A DNA stretch of 11,331 nucleotides from Desulfobacula sp. (GTDB lineage Bacteria > Desulfobacterota > Desulfobacteria > Desulfobacterales > Desulfobacteraceae): assembly GCA_027858355.1 (NCBI GenBank), contig JAQICW010000678.1, forward strand, positions 1-11,331, in the 5' to 3' direction. The notes beneath the pieces were generated by a model. The model saw only the letters and a program-made list of their open reading frames with translations. It searched no databases and was not told the origin of the DNA. Below, in pieces: positions 1-6,967 of the stretch; positions within the stretch are counted from its first letter, which is position 1, and each line of letters begins with the position of its first letter. The position numbers and the translations under genes were made by a program.

Positions 1-246
1 GGCAAGGGGAAAGGTTATGTAGAACAAGTCAAAAACCGGCATGACTACATGAAAATGAATTATGAGAGGGTATTGGATTCATTGAATTGGCCACTTAGTG
101 AAACACCAAAGGTTATATCATTGTTTGTATCAAGATTCGATTATGTGTGGACAATGTTTCCTCCTGAGGAAATTGAGATCTCTTTTACCAGAATTGATTT
201 ATTGTCAGACTTATTATCTGAATTAACAGGAGATGATTCACAGTAG
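1..246 (+). CDS. Unknown protein, 3' end only (runs off left edge)
   Basis: The frame is open from base 1 to the TAG at 244-246, giving at least 81 residues, so the gene begins outside the window. The ATG at 49 is probably internal: the codons before it read smoothly as protein and there is no clear ribosome binding site. The visible part is a mixed helix/strand tail with a hydrophobic stretch (VISLFVSRF) followed by an acidic leucine-rich end. It weakly resembles the C-terminal end of nuclease-fold proteins, but no catalytic motif is visible and I do not assign a function. An attC site follows 53 bases after the stop, so this is the cargo of the leftmost cassette seen. Confidence 0.6.
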   Translation, partial: GKGKGYVEQVKNRHDYMKMNYERVLDSLNWPLSETPKVISLFVSRFDYVWTMFPPEEIEISFTRIDLLSDLLSELTGDDSQ

Positions 247-299
247 AAAAGTATGAGTGGTTTAAAAAAAGATCAAGTCTATGTTTGACTTTAAAAATA

Positions 300-373
300 T
301 ATCAACAATTCAAATGAACACGGATACAAATTCCGCTACGCTACATTTGCACCGGTTATTTGGGGTGTTCTTT
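300..373 (+). other. attC recombination site 1
   Basis: Left box TATCAAC (300-306) and right box GTTCTTT (367-373) each flank a five-base spacer. The inner arms AAATgAACaCGG (311-322) and CCGGTTATTT (352-361) pair fully except for two unpaired bases (lower case), both on the left arm. Such extrahelical bases direct strand choice in attC sites. Further in, ACAAAT and ATTTG can pair around a short loop. The right box departs from GTTRRRY in its last four bases. It closes the cassette of the partial gene at the left edge. Confidence 0.75.
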
Positions 374-398
374 TTTTAGATGGGTATAAGGAAATAAT

Positions 399-830
399 AT
401 GAATAGCAAAATAAATACAAGAGATCATAACCTTGATGTACTCAAAGGTCTTGGCTTCCAAAAAATAGGCAACACTACTGTCTTTCAAAAAGACAATACC
501 TTCATTTTGTCTCCGGCAGTTTCAGAAAGTACAAATGGTAAATATTGGTTTGATATTCGAGAGGCAAACTTAAATCGTATAAACAAAGATTCATTGCTGC
601 TTGTGAGAATTGTACCAGATTTATTCATATTAGAAGATTTAAAATCAATTTCATCTCTATTGTCAGAGCAGGTTATGGATAATCGTCCGAATTCAGGAAA
701 TGTTTGGGGAATACATATAGAGCTCAGAAAATATTCATGCGAGGCATTTCTTTTTAACATAAAGAACCTGAATAATAAGTTTGCAACAAAATTACTTAAT
801 AAAATAGAATTGCTTGAGAATTTTAAATGA
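399..830 (+). CDS. Uncharacterised 143-residue cassette protein
   Basis: ATG at 399 is preceded by AAGGA at 388-392, a well-placed ribosome binding site, and the gene starts 26 bases after the attC right box, as in a compact cassette. The protein is soluble, with no signal peptide or membrane segment. Residues 15-50 contain an LGFxKIGNTTVFxK-like start typical of a small alpha/beta fold. A YWFDIREANL segment lies near residues 49-58, then LLLVRIVPDLFIL, then NVWGIHIEL near 101-109, and a lysine- and asparagine-rich helical tail. The conserved-looking D/R/E residues in FDIREAN could be an active-site or binding patch, but this is inference. I do not recognise the family. The place in an array carrying NACHT, SIR2 and HEPN genes makes a defence or toxin role possible but unproven. 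Confidence 0.8.
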   Translation: MNSKINTRDHNLDVLKGLGFQKIGNTTVFQKDNTFILSPAVSESTNGKYWFDIREANLNRINKDSLLLVRIVPDLFILEDLKSISSLLSEQVMDNRPNSGNVWGIHIELRKYSCEAFLFNIKNLNNKFATKLLNKIELLENFK

Positions 831-848
831 AATTACATAGGTCGTCAG

Positions 849-914
849 AAATAACAATTTCACCTGAATGCATCGCTCCGATTTGCTTCGCACCTTTGAA
901 TTGCCAAGTTAGGC
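849..914 (+). other. attC recombination site 2
   Basis: Left box AAATAAC (849-855) and right box GTTAGGC (908-914, a perfect GTTRRRY) enclose imperfect arms: AATTTCA pairs with TTGAATT, and a small inner hairpin ATCG-CTC-CGAT sits at the tip. The left box matches the complement of this cassette's start (GTTCTTT at 367) at six of seven positions. The stem is less regular than at the other sites. Confidence 0.6.
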
Positions 915-923
915 TATAATAAT

Positions 924-2018
924 ATGAAGCAAAAATTAGATAATAGAATGGAGTGGATAAGAAATGCCGAAAAACTAAATATTAAATCCACATCTACATA
1001 CTCTGCCGAATACGAGTTGGCGAGCGAATCATATATACCTGGAGTTTTAGATTTTGAAAATGGGTCTATATTATGTGGAGTAATGACTTTTAATAAAGAC
1101 CCAAAAGGGTATTATAAATATCTGCTTAAAATTAAATACCCTTATAATGACGAAACGTTTCGAGTCCAGGATGCAAACAAAAAGGGTTATCTCTTCAAGG
1201 GGGGCATTCCTGGAGAACTAATCGCACTCTTTTCTTTATTCTTTCAATGCCGATTTTTTTTGTTGTCCGCATATTCTGGTGAGCTAAGTTCAACAAGCAT
1301 AAAGCTAAAGTCCGAGTATTCCCCTCAACTGGGATTTTGCAAACCCCATTTTGATCCAGACACATTCCCTGATGGGAAAAGGAATTTTTCAATTGATCTT
1401 GGAGACTTTTTAAATAAACTTCAGCAAATAGATACGTCTTACCATCAGGATATAATTTTGGGTTCTTATAATTATTCAAGGGCGCTTAAAGAATTTGGTA
1501 TAGATGAAGAAATGGTTTTTATAAGGCTTGTATCTGCAATAGAATCTTTTTCCAAATGGGTTAAGTTGACTGAAAAAGATGATTTGTTTAAAGGTATTGA
1601 TTTGAATGATATTTTGAAAACGAATATTTTTTCAGAAAAGGATAGAAGTGAACTCGAAAGTATTTTTAATGTCCGAAAAACAAAAGCTAAATTCAAAGCA
1701 TTTGTCGAGCTATATTCAAAAGGTTTTTTTAAAGGTGGTAATTTCAAAGCTTCACATATGAGAATAAAAAAGTCGGAATTACCAACCGCATTAAACGCAA
1801 TATATGATGGTAGATCTGGATACTTGCACCGTGGTGAAGTTTTATATCTTAGCCGTCCTATTAGAGGAGGACAAAAATGGGATACAGATCCGACAGTGGG
1901 AATGATTATGGGCAATAGACAGTTTTCTGCTAAGATGAAACTGCCTTATAGTTCATGGTTTCAACGTTTAGTTCGACATTGCATAATGCAATTTATAGCG
2001 GGACAATCAAATAAATAA
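924..2018 (+). CDS. HEPN-domain protein, possible RNase (ApeA-like)
   Basis: This 364-residue protein starts ten bases after the attC right box, with no strong ribosome binding site: only AGG at 911-913. Residues 1-170 form an N-terminal domain of mixed strands with no motif I can name. Residues about 185-330 are helix-rich and end in R297-S-G-Y-L-H302, an Rx4H motif in the context YDGRSGYLHRGE. This strongly resembles the catalytic signature of Apea-like HEPN domains, which cleave RNA as dimers in abortive-infection, toxin and CRISPR-linked systems. The N-terminal domain would then be the sensor or regulator. No partner gene is visible in its cassette, so it probably acts alone. HEPN domains lacking activity also exist. 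The intact R and H favour an active one. Confidence 0.7.
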   Translation: MKQKLDNRMEWIRNAEKLNIKSTSTYSAEYELASESYIPGVLDFENGSILCGVMTFNKDPKGYYKYLLKIKYPYNDETFRVQDANKKGYLFKGGIPGELIALFSLFFQCRFFLLSAYSGELSSTSIKLKSEYSPQLGFCKPHFDPDTFPDGKRNFSIDLGDFLNKLQQIDTSYHQDIILGSYNYSRALKEFGIDEEMVFIRLVSAIESFSKWVKLTEKDDLFKGIDLNDILKTNIFSEKDRSELESIFNVRKTKAKFKAFVELYSKGFFKGGNFKASHMRIKKSELPTALNAIYDGRSGYLHRGEVLYLSRPIRGGQKWDTDPTVGMIMGNRQFSAKMKLPYSSWFQRLVRHCIMQFIAGQSNK

Positions 2019-2039
2019 CTTTGATTTTAGCATTATAGA

Positions 2040-2090
2040 TCCCAACAAGTGAAATGCTGGCGGGTAAACCGCAGATTTCAATGGTTATGA
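2040..2090 (+). other. Compact attC recombination site 3
   Basis: The site lies 21 bases after the HEPN gene stop. Left box TCCCAAC (2040-2046) and right box GTTATGA (2084-2090) each have a three-base spacer. TGAAAT-CT-GCGG on the left pairs with CCGC-AG-ATTTCA on the right for 12 base pairs, with two single unpaired G on the left arm and a five-base loop. That is the asymmetric layout of a short attC. The outer boxes are poor matches to the consensus and to this cassette's own start (GTTAGGC), so it may be worn or may come from a recombined cassette. Confidence 0.55.
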
Positions 2091-2294
2091 CGGACAAAGC
2101 GAAGCAAAGCTTCAGCAGTAGTCAAGGGTGAATTTCCCACCCTACTTCCCCGAGCCGTTGAACAAACCACCGCACATGAACAAGTCAGTGAGTTAAACAT
2201 TGAACTAATGCTGACTCTGTAGTGGAGATTGGATCGGGCCATCGCAACCAATATAAATCATTGGTGATGAATCAAAATAATAGCTCTTTTTAGT
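2091..2294 (+). pseudogene. Gene-free interval with possible coding remnant
   Basis: No intact gene is seen. One frame reads from 2091 for 43 codons without a start codon, in a protein-like manner (GEFPTLLPRAVEQTTAHEQ, then an amphipathic stretch), meets TAG at 2220-2222, and continues in the same frame for 14 more codons to TGA at 2265. This could be a decayed gene or cassette fragment, or chance. Small hairpins occur at GTCAG/CTGAC (in 2183-2214) and ACCAAT/ATTGGT (2247-2265), neither followed by a T run. Because attC-like elements lie on both sides, this may be a small gene-poor or RNA-only cassette. Confidence 0.25.
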
Positions 2295-2394
2295 GCTTAA
2301 CCACACACTTTCAGGGGTAAAATCACTGTTCTAAGAATTAGCGCAATTCGCATAATTTCTTAGACTGGTTATTTTACCCTCCAAATGGTTAACC
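2295..2394 (+). other. Long palindromic attC-like site 4
   Basis: Left box GCTTAAC (2295-2301) fits RYYYAAC. Right box GTTAACC (2388-2394) fits GTTRRRY except at one base. Between them AGGGgTAAAAT pairs with ATTTTACCCT, with one extra G on the left arm, then CTAAGAA with TTCTTAG, then GCG with CGC around a short AATT tip. The stem is the longest and most AT-rich in the window. GCTTAAC differs by one base from the complement of the start of the HEPN cassette (GTTAGGC at 908), so this may be that cassette's original end. A MITE-like palindrome is the main alternative. Confidence 0.5.
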
Positions 2395-2735
2395 TAAGAT
2401 AAAACAAAGGCCTTATTTTCCACGTATTATTTTATATTATATATAGTTCCGGCTGCCCGACCCGCTGGAAAGCGCTGGAAAATTCAAAATCTAAGGATAC
2501 GCTATTCTTACTTTTCAAAAGACCGGTTGACAAAATAGCACAACTAATTCAGCAAATTTTTGCGGTTTTCATATTTGCGACTGAACCCATTCGGCCTGGA
2601 CGGAAATTCGAAGGAAACCACAAGGTGAACAAGCGCGAGTATTACATGAATTATAAACGTTGCCGTTAAGTTTATGACAATGTACTGTTCGTGCATCATA
2701 AATTGTATAAAATATAATTTATATTCCAAATAATT
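2395..2735 (+). other. Long leader of the NACHT cassette
   Basis: No gene is seen on either strand. The stretch contains a tandem 10-mer-like repeat (CGCTGGAAAG followed by CGCTGGAAAA, around 2463-2482), a TTCCGGC/GCTGGAA inverted repeat just before it, an AT-rich tract (about 2420-2446), and a TATAAT hexamer at 2713-2718, 31 bases before the start codon and without a recognisable -35 box. A GTTAAGT at 2665-2671 fits the attC right-box consensus, but I find no convincing left partner. A leader this long is unusual in a cassette and could hold a promoter of its own. Confidence 0.35.
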
Positions 2736-2744
2736 GGGGGGGGG
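2736..2744 (+). promoter_or_regulatory. G9 tract at the ribosome binding position
   Basis: Nine consecutive G end five bases before the ATG at 2750, exactly where a Shine-Dalgarno sequence belongs. No other purine-rich site is present nearby, so ribosome loading must use this tract. A homopolymer of this length can slip during replication, which would change the spacing to the start codon and hence the expression level. Confidence 0.5.
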
Positions 2745-2749
2745 TAGCG

Positions 2750-5512
2750 ATGGCAATAACTGTATTAATTATACTTATTTTTATACTTACCATTATTTTT
2801 AGTATCTTCGCTTTTAGACTTTTTTTCAAAAAGTATACAAAAGCCAAATTTGCTTTTATGGCACTTAGTGCGCTAACATCCTTTTCTAGCTTATTAGTAT
2901 TAAGCCTTCTTGCAAAAGAGACGCCGCTTCAAAGTTTGTTAATCATTTTTTCTCATATTAGAGGAGTTCAGTATAACCCTGTAGGGCCTAATTCATTTGA
3001 ATTAGTAATCGTTTGTTTTATAGCCTTCCTATTCTATAACACGGTTCAAAAAATGTTCACAAGCTGGGATGGCCCTATGACCGTTGAACAACACAAACGA
3101 AAAGTACGACTGGAAAAAGATACTGTCGTAACTGAGGGCTTCAGAGAAATAATAAGGATTCTCAAGAGAGGACCGGAACCTCCAATTTATTCTTCAAAGG
3201 TTCAAAAAATAAGGATAGAAGAATTAGTTCCACCACAAGATACATTAGCTTGGAACGAAAATTTAAGGGAACTATTTTTATTAAAAAGCCCGAGTTTGAT
3301 CGTACCAAAAGAAAATTGGCATGATCAAGAAAACTGTTGGGTTGGCGAGAATGTAAAGAATAACAATACTGTAATCATTGGATGCAGCCTTGAAAAGCCT
3401 ACCGATGCTCAACTAACACGATTTCTTGCGTATGTTAAAAAGCTTATCAAACAAAAAACAATTTCAAATGATTGTATTGATCTTCATTGGGGGTTCAAAG
3501 AAAACAGAGATAGTTTTGAATGTAGAGATTCAATGTTTAATTTTAAATGTGAATCAGAAAAAAGTATTTTAGACAATCTTATCAATTTTCAAGATTATTT
3601 TTTTGATATCAAATCTCGTGCAGAAAAAATGGATCTCCCTGAATCAGATTTGAAATTAAAAGATGTATATGTTGAGTCATCAATATCTGTAGAAGATGTA
3701 GATATTGAAATAGGTGTAGAGTCATATTTGGATAAATGGATTGAAGAAAAAAACTATAGGCAAATAACCTTGTTGGGTGAGTATGGTCAAGGAAAAAGTA
3801 CATGTGCATTGATGTTCACACATCATTTAATCTCAAAAGAATCTTCTTTGAGTAGTTGTAGAATTCCAATACTTATCGAGCTTAGAGGTAAAGCACCTTC
3901 TACAATGTCTCCTGATGAATTATTAGCTGCATGGGCGGTAAATTACCGCATTAATCCTGCGGCATTAAAAAAACTAATAATAGATGGAAGAATATTGCTT
4001 ATTTTTGATGGTTTCGATGAAATGGCATTTATAAGCGAAGGGGAGACTCGTGTTGCTCATTTTAGATCAATTTGGCAATTAGCTTATTCTAAAAATAAAA
4101 TTCTAATTACTGGAAGACCTAATTTTTTCCTAGATGATTCTGAAATGAAAGAAGCACTTGGAATGAGGGAATCTTCAATTGAAATGCCATACTGTGATGC
4201 TGTATATTTGAAACCATTTTCATTAGCACAAATGAAGGGTGCACTTCGGCCTTTTAAGGAATCTACCCAAAATGAAATATGTCATTTCGCTAAACAGAAT
4301 TCTAAATTTTATGATCTTGCCTCAAGAGCCTGTCTTTTATATATAGTTGGTGTACTTTGGGAGCGCCCTAGCATGGAAGTCCTAAAAGATAATCTAAATT
4401 CGGCATCAATTATAGATTTGTTTGTAAAACATAGTTACGAGCGACAAGAAAAGAAAAATCGTGAAAGTAATCCGTTTATGACCCTTAATATAAATGAGAG
4501 ATCATTTTTTATGCAAGGTATTGCCTCTTACATGCTTTCTAATGACCTCCCAAATCAAATATCTCACAATGAACTGCGTTCATGCGTATTCGCACTTTTA
4601 AAAATAATTCCCGCTTCAATATCTTCAAATGTAAGTGCCATGGATGGAACTGGTTTGGAACCATTAAGAAAGAGGATAGGGGAAGATGAAATAAAGTTAG
4701 AAAATTTACAAACTGACATCAGGACATATGGGCTGATCGTGAATGATCCTATCAAAAATGGTACTTTCAAGTTTGCGCATAAATCTTTTATGGAATTTCT
4801 TTCTGCAAAGGTGATAACTGATTCAGTAACTGATCTACAGAATGAGGGTGCTAAAGCTATTTGCAACTCTCATGAGCTGACTATCGAAAGGTTATTGTGG
4901 TATCCTGAATCTTTTTCATTTTTTACTGAATTATTAAAAACAGCATCAAAATTGAAATCTGATTTAGACATTAGCAACAATCAATCTCTTATGAAATATT
5001 TGCTTAAAGTCTTATCATCATCTACTGTCATGTATTATTTTATAAAATTTTGGGGCTGTCACTATATAAGTTTAAAATCACGAATTATACTTTTTCGTGC
5101 TAGTAAGATTAAAAAAATACTAAAAACATATGATCCTGATAATTCCAATGATAAGGAGCATTACGATGAGATAAAAAAGTTTGATGCTCATATTAATCAA
5201 TCTTACCGGAACATTCCAATACTCAATAGCTTATCCTTATTTCTGTACTTTGCATTTTTCTTTTTACCATATACATATTTTTCTAAATTAGAAAAGAAAA
5301 TTAGGATTTGGGAAAATTTTTGCCATGAACTTGATATTCCCAGTACTGAAATAGCCAAATTTATAGGTCTAAGCAAACAAACAAACTATTTTAAATTTAG
5401 AAGATTACAATACATGAACAATTCTAAACCTGAAGGTATAAACGATGAGTTAGCACTCTATTTTTTAAAGTCCATTTTAATTCTACCTAGCTCATCTGAC
5501 AATAGGAAATGA
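2750..5512 (+). CDS. Membrane-anchored NACHT/STAND NTPase
   Basis: The protein has 920 residues. Residues 2-25, 34-55 and 83-100 are hydrophobic, giving about three N-terminal membrane helices. A linker region (about 105-320) follows, then a NACHT-type NTPase: Walker A GEYGQGKST at 343-351, Walker B with hydrophobics before DGFDE (420-424), and an ILITGRP sensor segment. The winged-helix region ends in FAHKSFMEFLSAK (675-687), typical of NACHT proteins. A further hydrophobic segment lies at 826-844 within a C-terminal region without recognisable repeats. STAND NTPases sense a ligand, oligomerise and activate an effector, and bacterial NACHT proteins protect against phages. Here the membrane helices themselves are the likely effector or anchor, since no nuclease or peptidase domain is visible. 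It is the only gene in its cassette. Confidence 0.85.
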   Translation: MAITVLIILIFILTIIFSIFAFRLFFKKYTKAKFAFMALSALTSFSSLLVLSLLAKETPLQSLLIIFSHIRGVQYNPVGPNSFELVIVCFIAFLFYNTVQKMFTSWDGPMTVEQHKRKVRLEKDTVVTEGFREIIRILKRGPEPPIYSSKVQKIRIEELVPPQDTLAWNENLRELFLLKSPSLIVPKENWHDQENCWVGENVKNNNTVIIGCSLEKPTDAQLTRFLAYVKKLIKQKTISNDCIDLHWGFKENRDSFECRDSMFNFKCESEKSILDNLINFQDYFFDIKSRAEKMDLPESDLKLKDVYVESSISVEDVDIEIGVESYLDKWIEEKNYRQITLLGEYGQGKSTCALMFTHHLISKESSLSSCRIPILIELRGKAPSTMSPDELLAAWAVNYRINPAALKKLIIDGRILLIFDGFDEMAFISEGETRVAHFRSIWQLAYSKNKILITGRPNFFLDDSEMKEALGMRESSIEMPYCDAVYLKPFSLAQMKGALRPFKESTQNEICHFAKQNSKFYDLASRACLLYIVGVLWERPSMEVLKDNLNSASIIDLFVKHSYERQEKKNRESNPFMTLNINERSFFMQGIASYMLSNDLPNQISHNELRSCVFALLKIIPASISSNVSAMDGTGLEPLRKRIGEDEIKLENLQTDIRTYGLIVNDPIKNGTFKFAHKSFMEFLSAKVITDSVTDLQNEGAKAICNSHELTIERLLWYPESFSFFTELLKTASKLKSDLDISNNQSLMKYLLKVLSSSTVMYYFIKFWGCHYISLKSRIILFRASKIKKILKTYDPDNSNDKEHYDEIKKFDAHINQSYRNIPILNSLSLFLYFAFFFLPYTYFSKLEKKIRIWENFCHELDIPSTEIAKFIGLSKQTNYFKFRRLQYMNNSKPEGINDELALYFLKSILILPSSSDNRK

Positions 5513-5613
5513 TTACCAGGTGTGCTGACTATGTGTTGATCAGCATTTGAAATTCTTAATTGACTGTCTTCTTGAGGCACGGATATTCTTGTCGGACCAA
5601 GTCAATCTGCTGA

Positions 5614-5748
5614 AAAACACCCCGAAAATTAGCTTAGGTTATAGTTTTTGACCCCCAAAACAGCATTTTAAGAATTTAATATGGATTTCCAACAATTCTC
5701 TTGCAACGGATCGCAAAAAGCCGCGACCGCTGAAGAGCAGGGTTAGAA
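5614..5748 (+). repeat. Duplicated cassette tail, copy A
   Basis: These 135 bases align without gaps to 8000-8134 with 108 identities by hand count (80 percent). Weaker similarity extends upstream to about 5591 (shared GTCG...CCAAGTCAA). The block includes the complete 62-bp attC plus about 73 bases before it, in which a CTTAG/TAAG pair and a TTTT-GACCCC-AAAA hairpin are kept. In the gap before it, TGCTGA/TCAGCA (5523-5545) and ATTGACT/AGTCAAT (5559-5565, 5600-5606) are inverted repeats without a T run. Confidence 0.85.
5687..5748 (+). other. attC recombination site 5 (copy A)
   Basis: Left box TTCCAAC (5687-5693) and right box GTTAGAA (5742-5748) each have a four-base spacer. CTCTT (5698-5702) pairs with AAGAG (5733-5737), CA with TG, CGG with CCG and TCGC with GCGA. 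G5703 and A5710 are left unpaired on the left arm only, as in functional attC sites. It closes the NACHT cassette. The bases after the cut are the exact complement of the left box at 6778 (TTCTAAC), which marks the start of the SIR2 cassette. Confidence 0.8.
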
Positions 5749-5752
5749 AGAT

Positions 5753-6757
5753 ATGAAAGTTTCAAAAACAAAATTAATGGATCGCCCACAAAAATCTAAA
5801 CGTCATGTAGTTATTCTTGGAGCTGGTGCCAGTGTAGCTGCCTTCCCAGTGGGTGATGCAAGTAGTAAGAAGCTGCCTACTATGGATAATTTGATAGAGA
5901 TGCTTGAACTTGAGCCTTTGATATCCGCTGAATTCGATAGTCATAATAAAAACTTCGAAGAGATTTATAGTTCTTTATTTAATGAAAATTCAGATTCACC
6001 TGTTTTAAATGAAATAGAAGAAAAAATTTATACATATTTTGCAGACCTAAAACTACCTGATACCCCAACTATATATGATCATTTATTAATGTCATTACGG
6101 CCAAAGGATTATATTGCAACGTTTAACTGGGATCCTTTCCTTTTCGATGCGTGGAAAAGAAATAAAGAAAAATTTCCTGTTCCGGAAATAGTTCATCTGC
6201 ATGGCAATGTGCGAGTTGCACATTGCCAAAAGCATCCATGTTATGGGGAACATGGGATGATTTGTCCAGAATGTAAGAATGATTTGATACCAACTAAACT
6301 CCTTTATCCAATTGAGACCAAAAATTATACAGACGATTACTTTATAAAAACAGAATGGGAAGTTTTAAAAAAAGCGATTTCACAGGCCATGACAATCACA
6401 ATATTTGGATATGGTGCACCAAAAACAGATAAAGACGCCGTTGATTTGCTTAGTAATGCTTGGGATAAAGACAAAAGATTCATTGAAAGAATAGAAGTTA
6501 TTGATATAAAAACAAAAGAGGAGTTATGGGAAAATTGGGATGATTTTATAATTCGCCAATACTTTGATTGTATAAATGATTTCTATGACTCAAGATTAGC
6601 ACGATACCCAAGAAGAACATGTGAGGCTTTATTACAGCAAACAGTTTATGGTCAATTTGTAGAGTATAATCCTATTCCCAGAGATGACAGTTTTAAAGAA
6701 TTAATAGAGTGGTTATCACCAATGCTTGAGGCGGAAAAAAAGTTGGGGTCGTTATAA
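5753..6757 (+). CDS. SIR2-family protein, probable NAD-consuming defence effector
   Basis: The protein has 334 residues. VILGAGAS (20-27) is the glycine-rich NAD-binding start of SIR2 folds. ATFNWD (122-127) is at the place of the catalytic-pocket asparagine. HLHGN (148-152) supplies the candidate catalytic H150. Four cysteines, C158, C163, C171 and C174, follow it as a small zinc-ribbon-like insert, and IFGYGAPKTD (218-227) forms the usual GxG loop. No TIR, SLOG or membrane segment is seen. SIR2-like proteins of phage defence degrade NAD+ after infection. Protein deacylase activity is the alternative. The start ATG lies five bases after the attC, with a weak AGAAAG site. It is the only gene between its cassette start and the next attC-like region, but the right end of that region is worn, so the following membrane protein may travel with it. 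Confidence 0.85.
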   Translation: MKVSKTKLMDRPQKSKRHVVILGAGASVAAFPVGDASSKKLPTMDNLIEMLELEPLISAEFDSHNKNFEEIYSSLFNENSDSPVLNEIEEKIYTYFADLKLPDTPTIYDHLLMSLRPKDYIATFNWDPFLFDAWKRNKEKFPVPEIVHLHGNVRVAHCQKHPCYGEHGMICPECKNDLIPTKLLYPIETKNYTDDYFIKTEWEVLKKAISQAMTITIFGYGAPKTDKDAVDLLSNAWDKDKRFIERIEVIDIKTKEELWENWDDFIIRQYFDCINDFYDSRLARYPRRTCEALLQQTVYGQFVEYNPIPRDDSFKELIEWLSPMLEAEKKLGSL

Positions 6758-6777
6758 TATGTGTAATTTGATCAATT

Positions 6778-6896
6778 TTCTAACAATCGCCTGCAAGGGA
6801 ACTCCAGGGGCTGCGCTCCTTCCGTCCCCTGAGGCGCACGTTCATGCAATCGCTTCGCTCCTGCATGAGTGGCCCTTTAATGGGCGACTCCATGCA
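6778..6896 (+). other. Complex attC-like site 6 with worn right end
   Basis: Left box TTCTAAC (6778-6784) is the exact complement of the SIR2 cassette start (GTTAGAA, 5742). Two readings of the right end are possible. In the short one, CGCCT pairs with AGGCG (6831-6835) after an inner CAGGGG/CCCCTG stem, and the right box is GTTCATG (6840-6846) with matching three-base spacers. In the long, VCR-like one, CGCCTGCAAGGG pairs with CCCTTTAATGGGCG (ending 6886), enclosing that stem and a second perfect hairpin CATGCA/TGCATG, but the position of the right box (6890-6896) no longer has GTT. Either way the site looks decayed on its right side. Confidence 0.65.
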
Positions 6897-6967
6897 CGCA
6901 CGACAATTGATGACTAAATATTTTTTGAAATAACAAATAAAGTTTGGCAATGGAGGAAGAAAAAATC

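Noticed and set aside
49..246. First gene starting at ATG 49
   Set aside because: The frame is open to base 1 and no ribosome binding site precedes this ATG, so the gene very likely begins outside the window.
355..361. GTTATTT as right box of attC 1, an exact complement of AAATAAC at 849
   Set aside because: These bases pair with AAATgAAC in the inner stem. The box at 367 has symmetrical five-base spacers, so the match is more likely incidental.
915..920. TATAAT as a promoter for the HEPN gene
   Set aside because: It lies only a few bases before the start codon, and no -35 box is found at 15 to 19 bases.
1195..1915. Minus-strand frames within the HEPN gene
   Set aside because: They are shadows of a well-supported + strand gene, without start signals.
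2665..2671. GTTAAGT as an attC right box
   Set aside because: It fits the consensus, but no left box and stem with matching spacers could be found upstream.
2544..2756. Minus-strand reading frame of 70 codons in the NACHT leader
   Set aside because: It overlaps the promoter region and start of the NACHT gene, has no ribosome binding site, and runs against the array.
5523..5545. TGCTGA/TCAGCA hairpin after the NACHT gene as a terminator
   Set aside because: The stem is six bases and no T run follows.
6726..6917. Plus-strand frame of 63 codons after the SIR2 gene
   Set aside because: It is mostly made of the hairpins of the attC-like site, and open frames are common in such GC-rich repeats.
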